Of a stretch of DNA of 64,000 bases, positions 49,227 through 58,077 are shown piece by piece. Position 1 is the stretch's first letter; each line of letters opens with the position of its first letter. The position numbers and the translations under genes are program-made. Below the pieces are notes generated by a model. That model ran no database searches and was not told where the DNA came from. It saw only the letters and a list, made by a program, of their open reading frames with translations. Source of the DNA: Gilliamella sp. Choc5-1 (lineage in GTDB: Bacteria > Pseudomonadota > Gammaproteobacteria > Enterobacterales > Orbaceae); NCBI RefSeq assembly GCF_001690595.1, contig NZ_LZHH01000054.1:1-64000 (forward strand), written 5' to 3'.

Positions 49227-49791
49227 TCTCCAATGTGGAGATATTATCTTCCAAAGCCTTAAAAAAAATAATGCTTTTAATGGCGCTGTAAGCCTTTCAG
49301 GTGCAGTGCCAAATATAGATGAAATAACCAAAAGCATTAATCATGTTGGTTTATATATTGGAAATAATACTGTTATTGAAGCAACGCAAAGCTATGGCGT
49401 GATTGAACAGTCATTGACTAATTTTATTTGTACAGCTAAGCATAACATCATTGGTAGAATCCATGATTTAGTTATTATTCAAAATGCATTAAGGCGGGTA
49501 AAGAAATGTTTAGGCTCACCTTACAATCACAGCTTTCATCCCAATGCAGATGGGTTTTATTGCAGCGAGCTAATTACTTATGCCTTTAAAACTGAGCAAG
49601 GTAATGATTATTTTGCATTATATCCAATGAATTTTAAAGATTTAACGACAAATGAAATTTTATCTTATTGGGTCGATTATTATCGCGATCTAAATCAGAT
49701 TATTCCACAACAAGAATTAGGATCTCACCCACAACAGTTACTTAGACAAAACCACTTATTCAAGACCATCCTAACACTTGAATTATTCTAA
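49210..49791 (+). CDS. YiiX/YebB-like cysteine peptidase (NlpC/P60 superfamily)
   Basis: 193 aa with the permuted NlpC/P60 pattern: CGDIIFQSL near the N-terminus, INHVGLYIGNNTVIEAT containing the His, and DGFYCSELITYAF containing the probable catalytic Cys. No signal peptide is seen. Its start overlaps the bioY stop by 17 bp, so the two are translationally coupled, an unusual pairing. The substrate is unknown; the family is proposed to act on amide-linked lipids or peptides. Confidence 0.85.
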   Translation: MQKNNNLQCGDIIFQSLKKNNAFNGAVSLSGAVPNIDEITKSINHVGLYIGNNTVIEATQSYGVIEQSLTNFICTAKHNIIGRIHDLVIIQNALRRVKKCLGSPYNHSFHPNADGFYCSELITYAFKTEQGNDYFALYPMNFKDLTTNEILSYWVDYYRDLNQIIPQQELGSHPQQLLRQNHLFKTILTLELF

Positions 49792-49825
49792 AAGGAGGTA
49801 ATTAACACAAAAAAGCATTTTACTA

Positions 49826-49854
49826 TTGACATAGCGCCATTAAATCTATAATAT
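49826..49854 (+). promoter_or_regulatory. promoter of tRNA-Asn
   Basis: Consensus TTGACA (49826-49831), 17-bp spacer, TAATAT (49849-49854), followed after a few bases by GCGC, with the mature tRNA starting 17 bp on. Confidence 0.8.
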
Positions 49855-49871
49855 GTGCGCTACATTTCGGT

Positions 49872-49947
49872 TCCTCCATAGTTCAGTCGGTAGAACGGCG
49901 GACTGTTAATCCGTATGTCACAGGTTCAAGTCCTGTTGGAGGAGCCA
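49872..49947 (+). tRNA. tRNA-Asn (anticodon GUU)
   Basis: 76 nt including an encoded CCA. The acceptor stem TCCTCCA pairs with TGGAGGA, the anticodon loop reads CTGTTAA, and the T loop is GTTCAAG. It differs from E. coli tRNA-Asn mainly by paired changes in the acceptor and T stems. It stands alone and marks the change from core genes to accessory DNA. Confidence 0.98.
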
Positions 49948-50364
49948 ACTTTACGTTTTATCATATTCCAAATATTTTATATTTGTTCATAACTAAATAG
50001 TCCTTAACTAAACTTATTTAATTCATTTATCTTTTATCCTATTTTTAGGGAAGTAACTACGAAACAAGGCTTATTAACGCCCCTGCATGACTCACCTTTT
50101 GTGTTATAAAATAACTTAAATATCAGATTAAATAAAAGACTATTGCTCCTTATTGCAAACAAGCGTAGCAATAATCTGCTATTAACTTCCTGACCCTCAC
50201 CAAAAAAGTAGGCAAAAGCCACTCTATGATATAAACAAAAATCATAGGAGACAAATATCATGGTCAAAATTTAGCATTAATTCAAAAAATATAAGTTATT
50301 TTGATATAAAATTTAGTCATTTTTAACAAAAATGTACCGATTTACTGAAACCTATTAGGTTATT
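49948..50364. other. intergenic stretch after tRNA-Asn, no convincing gene
   Basis: 417 bp, AT-rich. An open frame of 77 codons on the minus strand (50034-50267) shows no recognisable domain or good ribosome binding site. No integrase and no direct repeat of the tRNA 3' end were found here or elsewhere in the window. Confidence 0.5.
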
Positions 50365-51429
50365 TTAAGCCCCTTGCTTTGCACACACGAAACAACTGAA
50401 GCAACAAGTTGTGACTTGCCAACCATAACCAATTGATCCATCAATATTAAAATGATCTTTAGCTTCAAATTGAATCTGGTTAAAGTAATTCAAAATTTCA
50501 GTATTTAAATCTGGCAAAATTCCGTTATACCAAACTCCACCATAATAATTATCATTACCACTTCCCCACAATAAGGCATGATCAATAGTTTTCGTTAGTT
50601 TTGCTTTTTGTTCACTACGATGAACTTTTATTAATGGTGAATTAAATATAGGAAAAAGCTGTTCTATCTTCACATTTTCCCCAGCTAAAATTAGCATCGA
50701 AGCAAACTCACCTTCATTTTTAATAGGAATAGAAAATAGATGCGTATTTATAACTAAAAGCAACTCATCATCATGAGCACGATCATCTAACCATGTTTCT
50801 ATAAATGTAGATGAATTAACTGGATTTTCAATTTCAAAACTAACTGGATAAGAAATCATTTTTCCTAATGTCATCATCCATAATGTTTTAATTTTGTCGT
50901 TTGGAATTTCAGCCTCAATAAATAATCGAACATGCAAATTTTTTTGATCTAAAACTGTTGAAAATTTAGTTTTGTATTCTTTTTCAAAATGAGTCAAAAT
51001 TAATTTCAAGCGATCATCAAATCTATCAGATGTCATATCACCAAATGCAGATAAAGATGTATGGGGAATAACAATACCACTATTAGGGTGTAATTTACTT
51101 GTAATGATAAAATCATTATTAATTAAGGCATTGGCGTTTCCTGTATCGCCTTGTTCGGTTATAAGCGAAAAACCTAAAACATATAATCCTCGCTGTCCAT
51201 AATTAATCAGTTTTTGTTTGCGCTCTTCTATACACAAATTCCACTGTTCAATATGAATTACACGGTTACCATATAAAAAAGCACCGTATAAAAATATAAA
51301 CAACCAAGAAACAAAAGGAAAAGCAAAAAGACCTGAAATAAATAGTATATCTGATATGTCGTAAAAAAACTGAGTATAACTGTAATGATACAACCAAGTA
51401 AAATAAACACGATCAGCAAAATACCCCAA
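50365..51429 (-). CDS. T6SS-associated membrane protein, C-terminal part of a frameshifted gene
   Basis: Not recognised by name. The open frame has one clear hydrophobic segment near its start (FISGLFAFPFVSWLFIFLYG), then a large soluble part (about 300 aa: GQRGLYVLGFSLITEQGD and so on) ending in Cys-rich VTTCCFSCFVCAKQGA. The ATG at 51429 has no good ribosome binding site. The frame before it is contained in the preceding fragment; adding one T to the seven-T run (complement of 51363-51369) would join both into one protein with two membrane helices. It follows the PAAR gene in the T6SS cargo cluster. Confidence 0.65.
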   Translation of the reverse strand: MGYFADRVYFTWLYHYSYTQFFYDISDILFISGLFAFPFVSWLFIFLYGAFLYGNRVIHIEQWNLCIEERKQKLINYGQRGLYVLGFSLITEQGDTGNANALINNDFIITSKLHPNSGIVIPHTSLSAFGDMTSDRFDDRLKLILTHFEKEYKTKFSTVLDQKNLHVRLFIEAEIPNDKIKTLWMMTLGKMISYPVSFEIENPVNSSTFIETWLDDRAHDDELLLVINTHLFSIPIKNEGEFASMLILAGENVKIEQLFPIFNSPLIKVHRSEQKAKLTKTIDHALLWGSGNDNYYGGVWYNGILPDLNTEILNYFNQIQFEAKDHFNIDGSIGYGWQVTTCCFSCFVCAKQGA

Positions 51430-51494
51430 AATAAAAGATTCATTTTTTTAGCTTTAGGTAATGGGGATGGCAGTGATGTTAAATCGATAGACAT
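51258..51494 (-). pseudogene. N-terminal fragment of the same membrane protein, before the frameshift
   Basis: Starts MSIDLTSLPSPLPKAKKMNL behind a good ribosome binding site (AGGTAGGA), 10 bp after the PAAR gene, and has a membrane helix (FWGILLIVFILLGCIITVIL). Its reading ends in a low-complexity Phe/Leu/Tyr tail that overlaps the next frame by about 170 bp. The useful part runs to about 51369, where the homopolymer lies. Confidence 0.6.
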
Positions 51495-51504
51495 TAGCTT
51501 TTTC

Positions 51505-51756
51505 CTACCTCGGATAATGATGACAACCACAACTGCTTTTATGACCATCTAAAGCGACTTGCTTACCTTGAATGGTAAAAGTTGAGTCACCTTCAATAAT
51601 AGGATTAATACCATGACCTTTTATTGGGCAGCTAACCAAATCGCCAACTAGAGCAACAGGTTTGCCTAAAACTGTCATTGTCGATGAAGCGGTAATTACT
51701 TTTCCTCCATGATCTGTCAAATCGCCTAACCGAATAACTCCGCGTAATTTACTCAT
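51505..51756 (-). CDS. PAAR-domain T6SS spike-tip protein
   Basis: 83 aa, a single PAAR domain: RLGDLTDHGGKVITASSTMT, GKPVALVGDLVSCPIKGHG and KQVALDGHKSSCGCHHYP, with the His and Cys that bind the metal at the tip. PAAR proteins sharpen the VgrG spike and carry effectors. No VgrG gene is in the window. The gene lies 3 bp after the second DUF6708 gene. Confidence 0.92.
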   Translation of the reverse strand: MSKLRGVIRLGDLTDHGGKVITASSTMTVLGKPVALVGDLVSCPIKGHGINPIIEGDSTFTIQGKQVALDGHKSSCGCHHYPR

Positions 51757-51759
51757 GTT

Positions 51760-52617
51760 TCATTTTCCTTTATTTTTTATATTATTAATTTCCACCTTTT
51801 GATATTGTGCATCTATTTTCTGATACTCTTCAAGCGAGCTCGCTTTGGATTTTTTGTCAATTTCTTCTGGCCAGTTGACTTTGATGGGCCATGTAAACTC
51901 ATCTTCTGGCATCAACTCCCCATCCAAATTATTATCCGAAAACGCCATATAGCTATTTATCCACATCCATTCGTAATAGTTTAAACTGCTATAGGCTGCT
52001 AGTAGAAAGTGGTCAATCACTTTAGTAGTATTAGGCTCGCATACTACACATTCTAGACGATAGCTTCTAACCATTCCGCCACTAGCAAGAGGAACTGATA
52101 CTGAGGTCATACACCCCTGAATATCTGCCCAATTAAACTCCTTAATCGTAATTTCTTTTACTTTTAAAGGTGAGCGAGTAAAAGTTGCCCACGACCCAAA
52201 ATATAAAAGAAAATGGTCATAAATATAAACCTTACCTGTTTTTCGATTGAAACGAATGGGACAATCTTCAGGAGCAAAAAAAATATTCGAAGCCATTAGA
52301 AAGAAGATATACATACCAAAAAACACTAATAGACAACATGGTATAAATATAAATCTAGTTTTACTTTTTTCAAAAAAAATAATTGGTATAACAAAGTACA
52401 AGACTACTAATGATAATAAAACAGTTGCAGAAGCAATAGTTATCATAAGTATACGAAGCAAAGGACTCATCCCTGTTAATCGTCTTGAAAATTCACAATA
52501 ATCATCATTAGCATAACGTAATTTTTTATTATTACTTAAATGTAATTTTGTTGTATATACCCATTTATGCAAATCCTCGCGCCATGCGGAAACTTGCGGT
52601 TGATATTTGGATGGCAT
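51760..52617 (-). CDS. DUF6708-type membrane protein, candidate immunity protein, copy 2
   Basis: 285 aa with two adjacent hydrophobic segments (about 55-115) and a conserved soluble part (EDCPIRFNRKTGKVYIYDHF, FNWADIQGCMTSVSVPLASG). It is a close paralogue of the 261-aa protein upstream; their N-terminal 45 residues and most of the C-terminal half are nearly identical, and the membrane region differs most. Position after the effector and before PAAR suggests immunity, by inference. It has an extra stretch (TWPIKVNWPEEID) missing from copy 1. Confidence 0.75.
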   Translation of the reverse strand: MPSKYQPQVSAWREDLHKWVYTTKLHLSNNKKLRYANDDYCEFSRRLTGMSPLLRILMITIASATVLLSLVVLYFVIPIIFFEKSKTRFIFIPCCLLVFFGMYIFFLMASNIFFAPEDCPIRFNRKTGKVYIYDHFLLYFGSWATFTRSPLKVKEITIKEFNWADIQGCMTSVSVPLASGGMVRSYRLECVVCEPNTTKVIDHFLLAAYSSLNYYEWMWINSYMAFSDNNLDGELMPEDEFTWPIKVNWPEEIDKKSKASSLEEYQKIDAQYQKVEINNIKNKGK

Positions 52618-52620
52618 TAT

Positions 52621-52763
52621 TACGTTCTCACTTTTCTGTTTTTTTAATTGATAATATGTTCAATGCGTAGGGGCGATTTGGCGTCTTTACCTTGCCAATA
52701 GTGCAAAATGCCAATCACTTTTTTCGCTTTTACCCTTAATTCGGCAACTTTTTGGTCTATCGT
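52621..52763 (-). pseudogene. duplicated 3' tail of the effector gene
   Basis: 143 bp nearly identical to 53574-53716, the end of the large effector gene plus the spacer to the first candidate immunity gene. In frame it still encodes IDQKVAELRVKAKKVIGILH and on to the effector's stop codon, but it has no start. It shows that the second candidate immunity gene arose by tandem duplication of an effector-tail plus immunity unit, or by recombination with another effector allele. Confidence 0.85.
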
Positions 52764-52783
52764 CAGGGTACTTTGGAGATTAT

Positions 52784-53569
52784 TTATTCCTTAATTTTTT
52801 TATACTCAGCATCTATTTTCTGATACTCTTCAAGCGAGCTGGCTTTGGATTTTTTGTCAATTTCTTCTGGCATCAATTCGGCATCCAAATTATTATCAGA
52901 AAAAACCATATAGCTATTTATCCACATCCATTCATAACCTAAACTGCTGCCGGCCGCCAACAGAAAGTGGTCTATCACTTTAGTAGTATTAGGTTCACAT
53001 ACCACACACTCTAGGCGATAACTTCTAACCATTCCGCCACTAGCAATAGGAACTGATACTGAGGTCATACACCCTTGAATATCTGCCCAATTAAACTCTT
53101 TAACGGTTATCTCTTTAGCTCTAAAGGGTGAACGAGTAAAGGTAGCCCATGTTCCAAAATATAAAAGAGAATGATCATAAATATAAACTTTACCTGTTTT
53201 ACGGTTTAAACGAATGGGACAATCTTCGGGGGCAAACAGTATATTTAGCAAGAATTGAAAAAGAAAATAAGCAATAAATAATACCAATAAACTAGCTGAT
53301 ATTGTTATTATTCTATCATCACTTACTGTAATAATAACGAAAACTCCCATATATAAAATCCATAATGATAATAAAACAAGAATTGAGGAAATAAATGCTG
53401 TAATCCCACGAGCAAAATACCCCCCTCCTAAACGCCGTGAAAATTCGCAGTAATCATCATTAGCATAACGTAGTTTTTTATTATTACTTAAATGTAATTG
53501 CGTTGTATATACGCCTTTATGCAAATCCCCACGCCATGCGGAAACTTGCGGTTGATATTTAGATGGCAT
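52784..53569 (-). CDS. DUF6708-type membrane protein, candidate immunity protein, copy 1
   Basis: 261 aa, two or more membrane segments (GITAFISSILVLLSLWILYM; VFVIITVS and ITISASLLVLFIAYFLF) and the soluble part shared with copy 2 (APEDCPIRLNRKTGKVYIYD). It lies 26 bp after the effector, the classic position of an immunity gene. Multi-pass immunity proteins are usual partners of pore-forming effectors such as VasX. The function is inferred from context. Confidence 0.78.
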   Translation of the reverse strand: MPSKYQPQVSAWRGDLHKGVYTTQLHLSNNKKLRYANDDYCEFSRRLGGGYFARGITAFISSILVLLSLWILYMGVFVIITVSDDRIITISASLLVLFIAYFLFQFLLNILFAPEDCPIRLNRKTGKVYIYDHSLLYFGTWATFTRSPFRAKEITVKEFNWADIQGCMTSVSVPIASGGMVRSYRLECVVCEPNTTKVIDHFLLAAGSSLGYEWMWINSYMVFSDNNLDAELMPEEIDKKSKASSLEEYQKIDAEYKKIKE

Positions 53570-53595
53570 TATTACGTTCTCACTTTTTTGTTTTT

Positions 53596-56500
53596 TTAAT
53601 TGATAATATGTTCAATGCGTAGTGGCGATTTGGCGTCTTTACCTTGCCAATAGTGCAAAATGCCAATCACTTTTTTCGCTTTTACCCTTAATTCGGCAAC
53701 TTTTTGGTCTATCGCTACGGTAGCATTTGCATTTGATTCAATAGGATAATCTTTAGAAGCAACCCAGCGTACTAAATCATGATTACATTGATTGGGTGAT
53801 ACCGTAACATTCAGATTTTTATCGTCTTTACCTTTTTCAATTTTGACCTTAGCCGATTGCCCTTCAGAATCAGTTAGATAGACCATACAGGTATAACGGC
53901 TTTGTGCATCAAAATTGGGCAGTTTAATATGCACATGCAATCCACCGGCATAAATTAATGCGGCGTTTTCATCAGAATCATTAAGAATATCGTCAAAAAA
54001 GAACTCCATATCATAAAATTGATAATTTAAAGCTAAATAGATGCCTGAAAGATAAGCAAAATAGTCATTTAATGCGGCACTGGTGCCAACCGCGGTGAGA
54101 GGGTAAGGTTGCCCTTGTTCTGGATGCTTATGATTACCAAAATAGCAACGATTAAACCAAATTTGTAGCGGTGACCAGCGATCGGCTTCTGAGCCTATAT
54201 ACACCAAAATTACACCGATAACGGCAAAAGCTATAGCTAAAAGCGCAACCGAAAGGGTAAGAGAAAATATTGCGCCATACAAACCTATACCTCCAGAGAT
54301 TGAAGAAAGCAAACCTCCAGAAAAAACTAACCATCCATCTGAACTATCACCATTTTTCACATAACCAACCCCTTTATAAATATCCATGACCCCGTCCAAT
54401 ATCGTAATAAGCGCTAGCGTTGCTCCAGTGACTTTCAGAAATTTCTCACAACCCGGTATCATGGTGGTAAAGATATTGGTTTTGGGTAATGCACTACCGA
54501 CTAGCTTAATGGTGTAAGCCATTACTTCGGCCGACATTAACGACATAATTACACCAGTCTTTACCATGTCATTAAGAATTGCCTCTTTCACTTCTTGCCG
54601 CATTTCACGCCCTTCAGCCTCGAGTACTTGCCTATTTTGACTGAATAGGTGACCTTGTAAAAATATCATTATCCCATTCATCAAAACCCCTCTTGTGGCA
54701 TCAAACTTGATTCGTCGTTTAGCAACTTGCTCTATTGCTTTTTCAAGTTCATCTAGGGTTAGCTCGCCACTAAATTGGTGAGCATGTTTAATTTTAGCGC
54801 CTAATACATTTTTAGCTTTGGCAAGGGTGGGTTCTTTTAAATTACCGCCTTTTTTCAACTCATCAATCATGTTATTCATTGAGGCAATATCATCAGCTAC
54901 CACCATAAATTCCATTTGAACCGTTTTTTCGAGCTGTTTTTTAGTCAGTTGGCTTTCAAATTGCCAACGCTTATCGGCATCTGATACTTTTGATAGCTTA
55001 TACAGCTTGGAATTTTTATCAATGCTCACCGTTGATACATCTGAATGCTCCATCAAAATTTCATAAACTTTGGGTAAGTTTTTAATTTTCACCGGTAAAC
55101 TTATACGCCTATGCTCAATACCCGAAAAAATTTTAAGCAGTTCTGTGCCATGATCTTTCATTAAAACGTCGTTAATTAACTTCGCATTCTTTGGTGGATT
55201 TGCAATACCTGCTGCCATCCAATTCATTATTACTTCCATTTTATCCACAAATAAGGTGGTATCTTTCACATCAATTGGCAAATTCAAAATATCGTTAATT
55301 TTGCCCACTAATTCATTGAGAATGGTTACTTTCGTTTTGTGGTTTGCTGCATCTTGATTTTGCTCCATTTCATCAGTACGTTTTTTTAGTAACCATTCAT
55401 ACAGGTTATTATCCTGACCTTTTAATAGATAAAAATAGATGGAGTTTTCGTCTCGTAATAGGCTGTCCCATAAGCCAAACTGTTCGGGTAGCTTCGCCAT
55501 TTGGATATTACCTTGTAACATGGCGGTAACATCTTCAAAATAGCCTAAGTGGTCTTTAGAGTAGTCGTTTTCTTGTTCACGCTTCCAAAATTCCACTTGG
55601 TTATAATCGGTCAGTTCAACTGGTGCATAAAGCGATGGTTTGTCTTTGGAGCCAAAAAGCCATGTGACATAAATTAAATAATCGATTGATATTTTGCGGA
55701 TATCTTTAACAATTTCGTCAAATAGTTGTTTTCCTTCTTGGCGAAATGCATCTAGTTTACCCTTATCTAGCCGTGCAGACAGTTTTGCCCATTGCCTTTT
55801 AAATTTGCTTTGAGCTGCATTATCCAATGTCCAATGAAATCGTCTTACATCAACAGCTGGTATGGCGGATTTATGCTTTGTGAGTAGTTCTTTTTTTTCT
55901 GCTTCTGATAAGGCAACTTCTTTATATCCATTTTCTTGTAATGTTTTGATAGTATTATAATAAGAAGCCTTCGCACCTTTATAATTAGAGCTTGGTTCAT
56001 AGGCGTCATAATATTTTGGTTGAGTGTCAACGCCTTCATAATCTTTGTCTATAACGTTATTACAATAGTTCTTCAATCCTTTTTTATAAGCGTCAATACA
56101 AGACACAATCCTGCGTTTATAGCCACGCTCAGTAGAAAAATATTTATGATAATATTTGGAGGTATTTGTATTGGGTCTTAGGGGGACTGTTATTGCTTGT
56201 GACTGTGCGGTGTCACTTTGATTGTCATCAATATTAGGATTTATAAGGCTTTGAAAATAGTCTTTCGCATATGGAAATAGCTGTGGTAACTCATCAGACG
56301 CATTTAACCAGTTATCCGATGGCGTATAATCTGCTATTTTTTCGTTATAGGCATCAGTTAATTTTTTCTCTATTTCTCGTTCGTGCTCTAAAAAGGCATT
56401 ATTAATAGGATCAAAGTTCCGAAATCGTTGAGCATTTAGCTCTTCGGCTATGCCGAAGGTGTCTTCTAGCACAATGCAACCTATTGTACATTGATACTGC

Positions 56501-57249
56501 TTTTCAAATTTTGCGGCTATATTTGCAATTGCGTTTAAATTATCTTTATCTGAATAATCATAAAATTCATGTGCACTTGGAAAACGTACGTTAAAATCTT
56601 TTTTGTCAAAAAAAAACTCAGGTAAATAAGGTGCTTTATTCTTGTCAAGTAAATCGTTGAAAGCAAAGCTACGCCCGTCGGTTAAAGCAGTAGGGTCGTT
56701 TCGGGTTTTATCGTTTATCGTTACTTTGGTGAATCGTCTTAAATCGGCATCTGGAGAACGGTAATAATCTTCAATATCTTTTGACCAAGCTCGACGGCTA
56801 TAAGCTATCCATACCGTGGCATTTAATACATCAATATTGGCAAAAATAGCAGGGATATTGTGGTTCTTTTCAGTGCATTTTTCAGCTAAATCTTCAATTT
56901 CGTATTTTTTCATATGGTAAATGGATCGATGCCGTAATGCTCCTTTCGAGGTCACTTCGTAGCCTAATAATTTTCGAATGCCATTTTGTTCCATTAATAC
57001 ATAAACATATCCTTTGCGTAGCATTCTTAAAGCGTATTTATGCTTCGTTAGTGCCACGTTAGGGCGCCTATCAGTCAATTTAGGTACACTTTCTGACCAG
57101 TCTATACCGTGGTAAGCATTGGGATTAATAACCGATTGACGGACTAAAAAAAATGGCATGCCGTTTCGTTGACAAGTACCACATCCACCATCGGCCATTG
57201 CTGAAGTGTTTTTTGCTTCAGTAAAAATATTAGGGTCGATTTTTTCCAT
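53596..57249 (-). CDS. large T6SS effector, VasX/BTH_I2691-like, probably pore-forming
   Basis: 1217 aa. The N-terminus (CGTCQRNGMPFFLVRQSVIN, then LTKHKYALRMLRKGYVYVLM) is the VasX-type N-terminal region. The middle is long and helical. Near the C-terminus come several hydrophobic segments (about 905-1060: VIMSLMSAEVMAYTIKLVG; VTGATLALITILDGVMDIYK; LLSSISGGIGLYGAIFSLTL; VALLAIAFAVIGVILVYIG), as in colicin-like pore formers. A soluble tail ends LRIEHIIN. It is encoded between an adaptor-like gene and two candidate immunity genes. Target and activity are inferred. Confidence 0.85.
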   Translation of the reverse strand: MEKIDPNIFTEAKNTSAMADGGCGTCQRNGMPFFLVRQSVINPNAYHGIDWSESVPKLTDRRPNVALTKHKYALRMLRKGYVYVLMEQNGIRKLLGYEVTSKGALRHRSIYHMKKYEIEDLAEKCTEKNHNIPAIFANIDVLNATVWIAYSRRAWSKDIEDYYRSPDADLRRFTKVTINDKTRNDPTALTDGRSFAFNDLLDKNKAPYLPEFFFDKKDFNVRFPSAHEFYDYSDKDNLNAIANIAAKFEKQYQCTIGCIVLEDTFGIAEELNAQRFRNFDPINNAFLEHEREIEKKLTDAYNEKIADYTPSDNWLNASDELPQLFPYAKDYFQSLINPNIDDNQSDTAQSQAITVPLRPNTNTSKYYHKYFSTERGYKRRIVSCIDAYKKGLKNYCNNVIDKDYEGVDTQPKYYDAYEPSSNYKGAKASYYNTIKTLQENGYKEVALSEAEKKELLTKHKSAIPAVDVRRFHWTLDNAAQSKFKRQWAKLSARLDKGKLDAFRQEGKQLFDEIVKDIRKISIDYLIYVTWLFGSKDKPSLYAPVELTDYNQVEFWKREQENDYSKDHLGYFEDVTAMLQGNIQMAKLPEQFGLWDSLLRDENSIYFYLLKGQDNNLYEWLLKKRTDEMEQNQDAANHKTKVTILNELVGKINDILNLPIDVKDTTLFVDKMEVIMNWMAAGIANPPKNAKLINDVLMKDHGTELLKIFSGIEHRRISLPVKIKNLPKVYEILMEHSDVSTVSIDKNSKLYKLSKVSDADKRWQFESQLTKKQLEKTVQMEFMVVADDIASMNNMIDELKKGGNLKEPTLAKAKNVLGAKIKHAHQFSGELTLDELEKAIEQVAKRRIKFDATRGVLMNGIMIFLQGHLFSQNRQVLEAEGREMRQEVKEAILNDMVKTGVIMSLMSAEVMAYTIKLVGSALPKTNIFTTMIPGCEKFLKVTGATLALITILDGVMDIYKGVGYVKNGDSSDGWLVFSGGLLSSISGGIGLYGAIFSLTLSVALLAIAFAVIGVILVYIGSEADRWSPLQIWFNRCYFGNHKHPEQGQPYPLTAVGTSAALNDYFAYLSGIYLALNYQFYDMEFFFDDILNDSDENAALIYAGGLHVHIKLPNFDAQSRYTCMVYLTDSEGQSAKVKIEKGKDDKNLNVTVSPNQCNHDLVRWVASKDYPIESNANATVAIDQKVAELRVKAKKVIGILHYWQGKDAKSPLRIEHIIN

Positions 57250-57266
57250 GATATATTCCTTTGTTA

Positions 57267-57944
57267 TTATTGTTCTAGCTCTATTTGACTTAAATGCTGT
57301 GCTAAAGTGCCCGGTTCATCTATTGCGTTCGCTATCGCGGCTTTTAACGATTTGGGATCTAATCGGTTTTTATAGCGCATAAGCACTAATGATAAAGTAA
57401 ATAGATCGTTGCTATCTTCTAACCCTTCTATTTTTGCTTTGTTATAAAAATCTGCTAATAATAATATGTCTGAATCTTCAATATTTTTATTTTGATTTTC
57501 ACAGATATTTTGCCAAGCCACGGTTAAATGATATAGCTTAACCGATTGTTTTAAAAAAGTTTTAGTTTCTTCTGTTACAAATAGATCAAAGGGTTCAGGG
57601 GTATAAGATAATGATTGAATAACCTGCAAATGATTGGTGAAGGATGTAAAACAGTAAGTACTACAGCAATTTAATAAAGTTGGTAACCAATCAGGACAAA
57701 TTTTATTGCCTTCTTGCAATAAAAACATTCTAAACGGTTCATAAAAAGGAACAAAACGAACTCCAATTAATTGACCTAACTTTAAACCGATGTTAATCAG
57801 TTGCTCACTTAAAAACTGGGGGGCGTTTTCGCTAACTATACAGCCACACAAATATCGTTTTGGTAGCGAACCTTCTTCCTTTAGTTGATTACTAATAAAA
57901 TGAACTAATCTTTTATTGATTGGTTCATCAGGTTTTGCGATCAC
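57267..57944 (-). CDS. DUF4123-like T6SS effector adaptor, probably 5'-truncated
   Basis: 225 aa from a GTG start, 17 bp before the effector gene. The layout (an alpha/beta N-terminal part with GVRFVPFYEPFRMFLL, then a helical C-terminal part) and the position fit the DUF4123 adaptors that load effectors onto VgrG. The frame stays open for 30 codons upstream of the GTG (to a stop at 58035-58037) and reads protein-like (HQLRPDLAHDPRHCPKLV), but contains no good start. The true N-terminus may be lost at the prophage boundary. The family call is tentative. Confidence 0.6.
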   Translation of the reverse strand: MIAKPDEPINKRLVHFISNQLKEEGSLPKRYLCGCIVSENAPQFLSEQLINIGLKLGQLIGVRFVPFYEPFRMFLLQEGNKICPDWLPTLLNCCSTYCFTSFTNHLQVIQSLSYTPEPFDLFVTEETKTFLKQSVKLYHLTVAWQNICENQNKNIEDSDILLLADFYNKAKIEGLEDSNDLFTLSLVLMRYKNRLDPKSLKAAIANAIDEPGTLAQHLSQIELEQ

Positions 57945-58077
57945 AACTAACTTTGGGCAATGACGTGGATCGTGGGCTAAATCAGGTCTTAGTTGATGCG
58001 GCGCGTGATAATTATTGTTTAAATTAATTGATAATTAACCACGCCGTGTATTTCTATATTTGAAAATAAATTACATT

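Noticed and set aside
50034..50267. 77-codon minus-strand frame after tRNA-Asn
   Set aside because: No known domain, no good ribosome binding site, isolated; kept only as a remark on the intergenic stretch.
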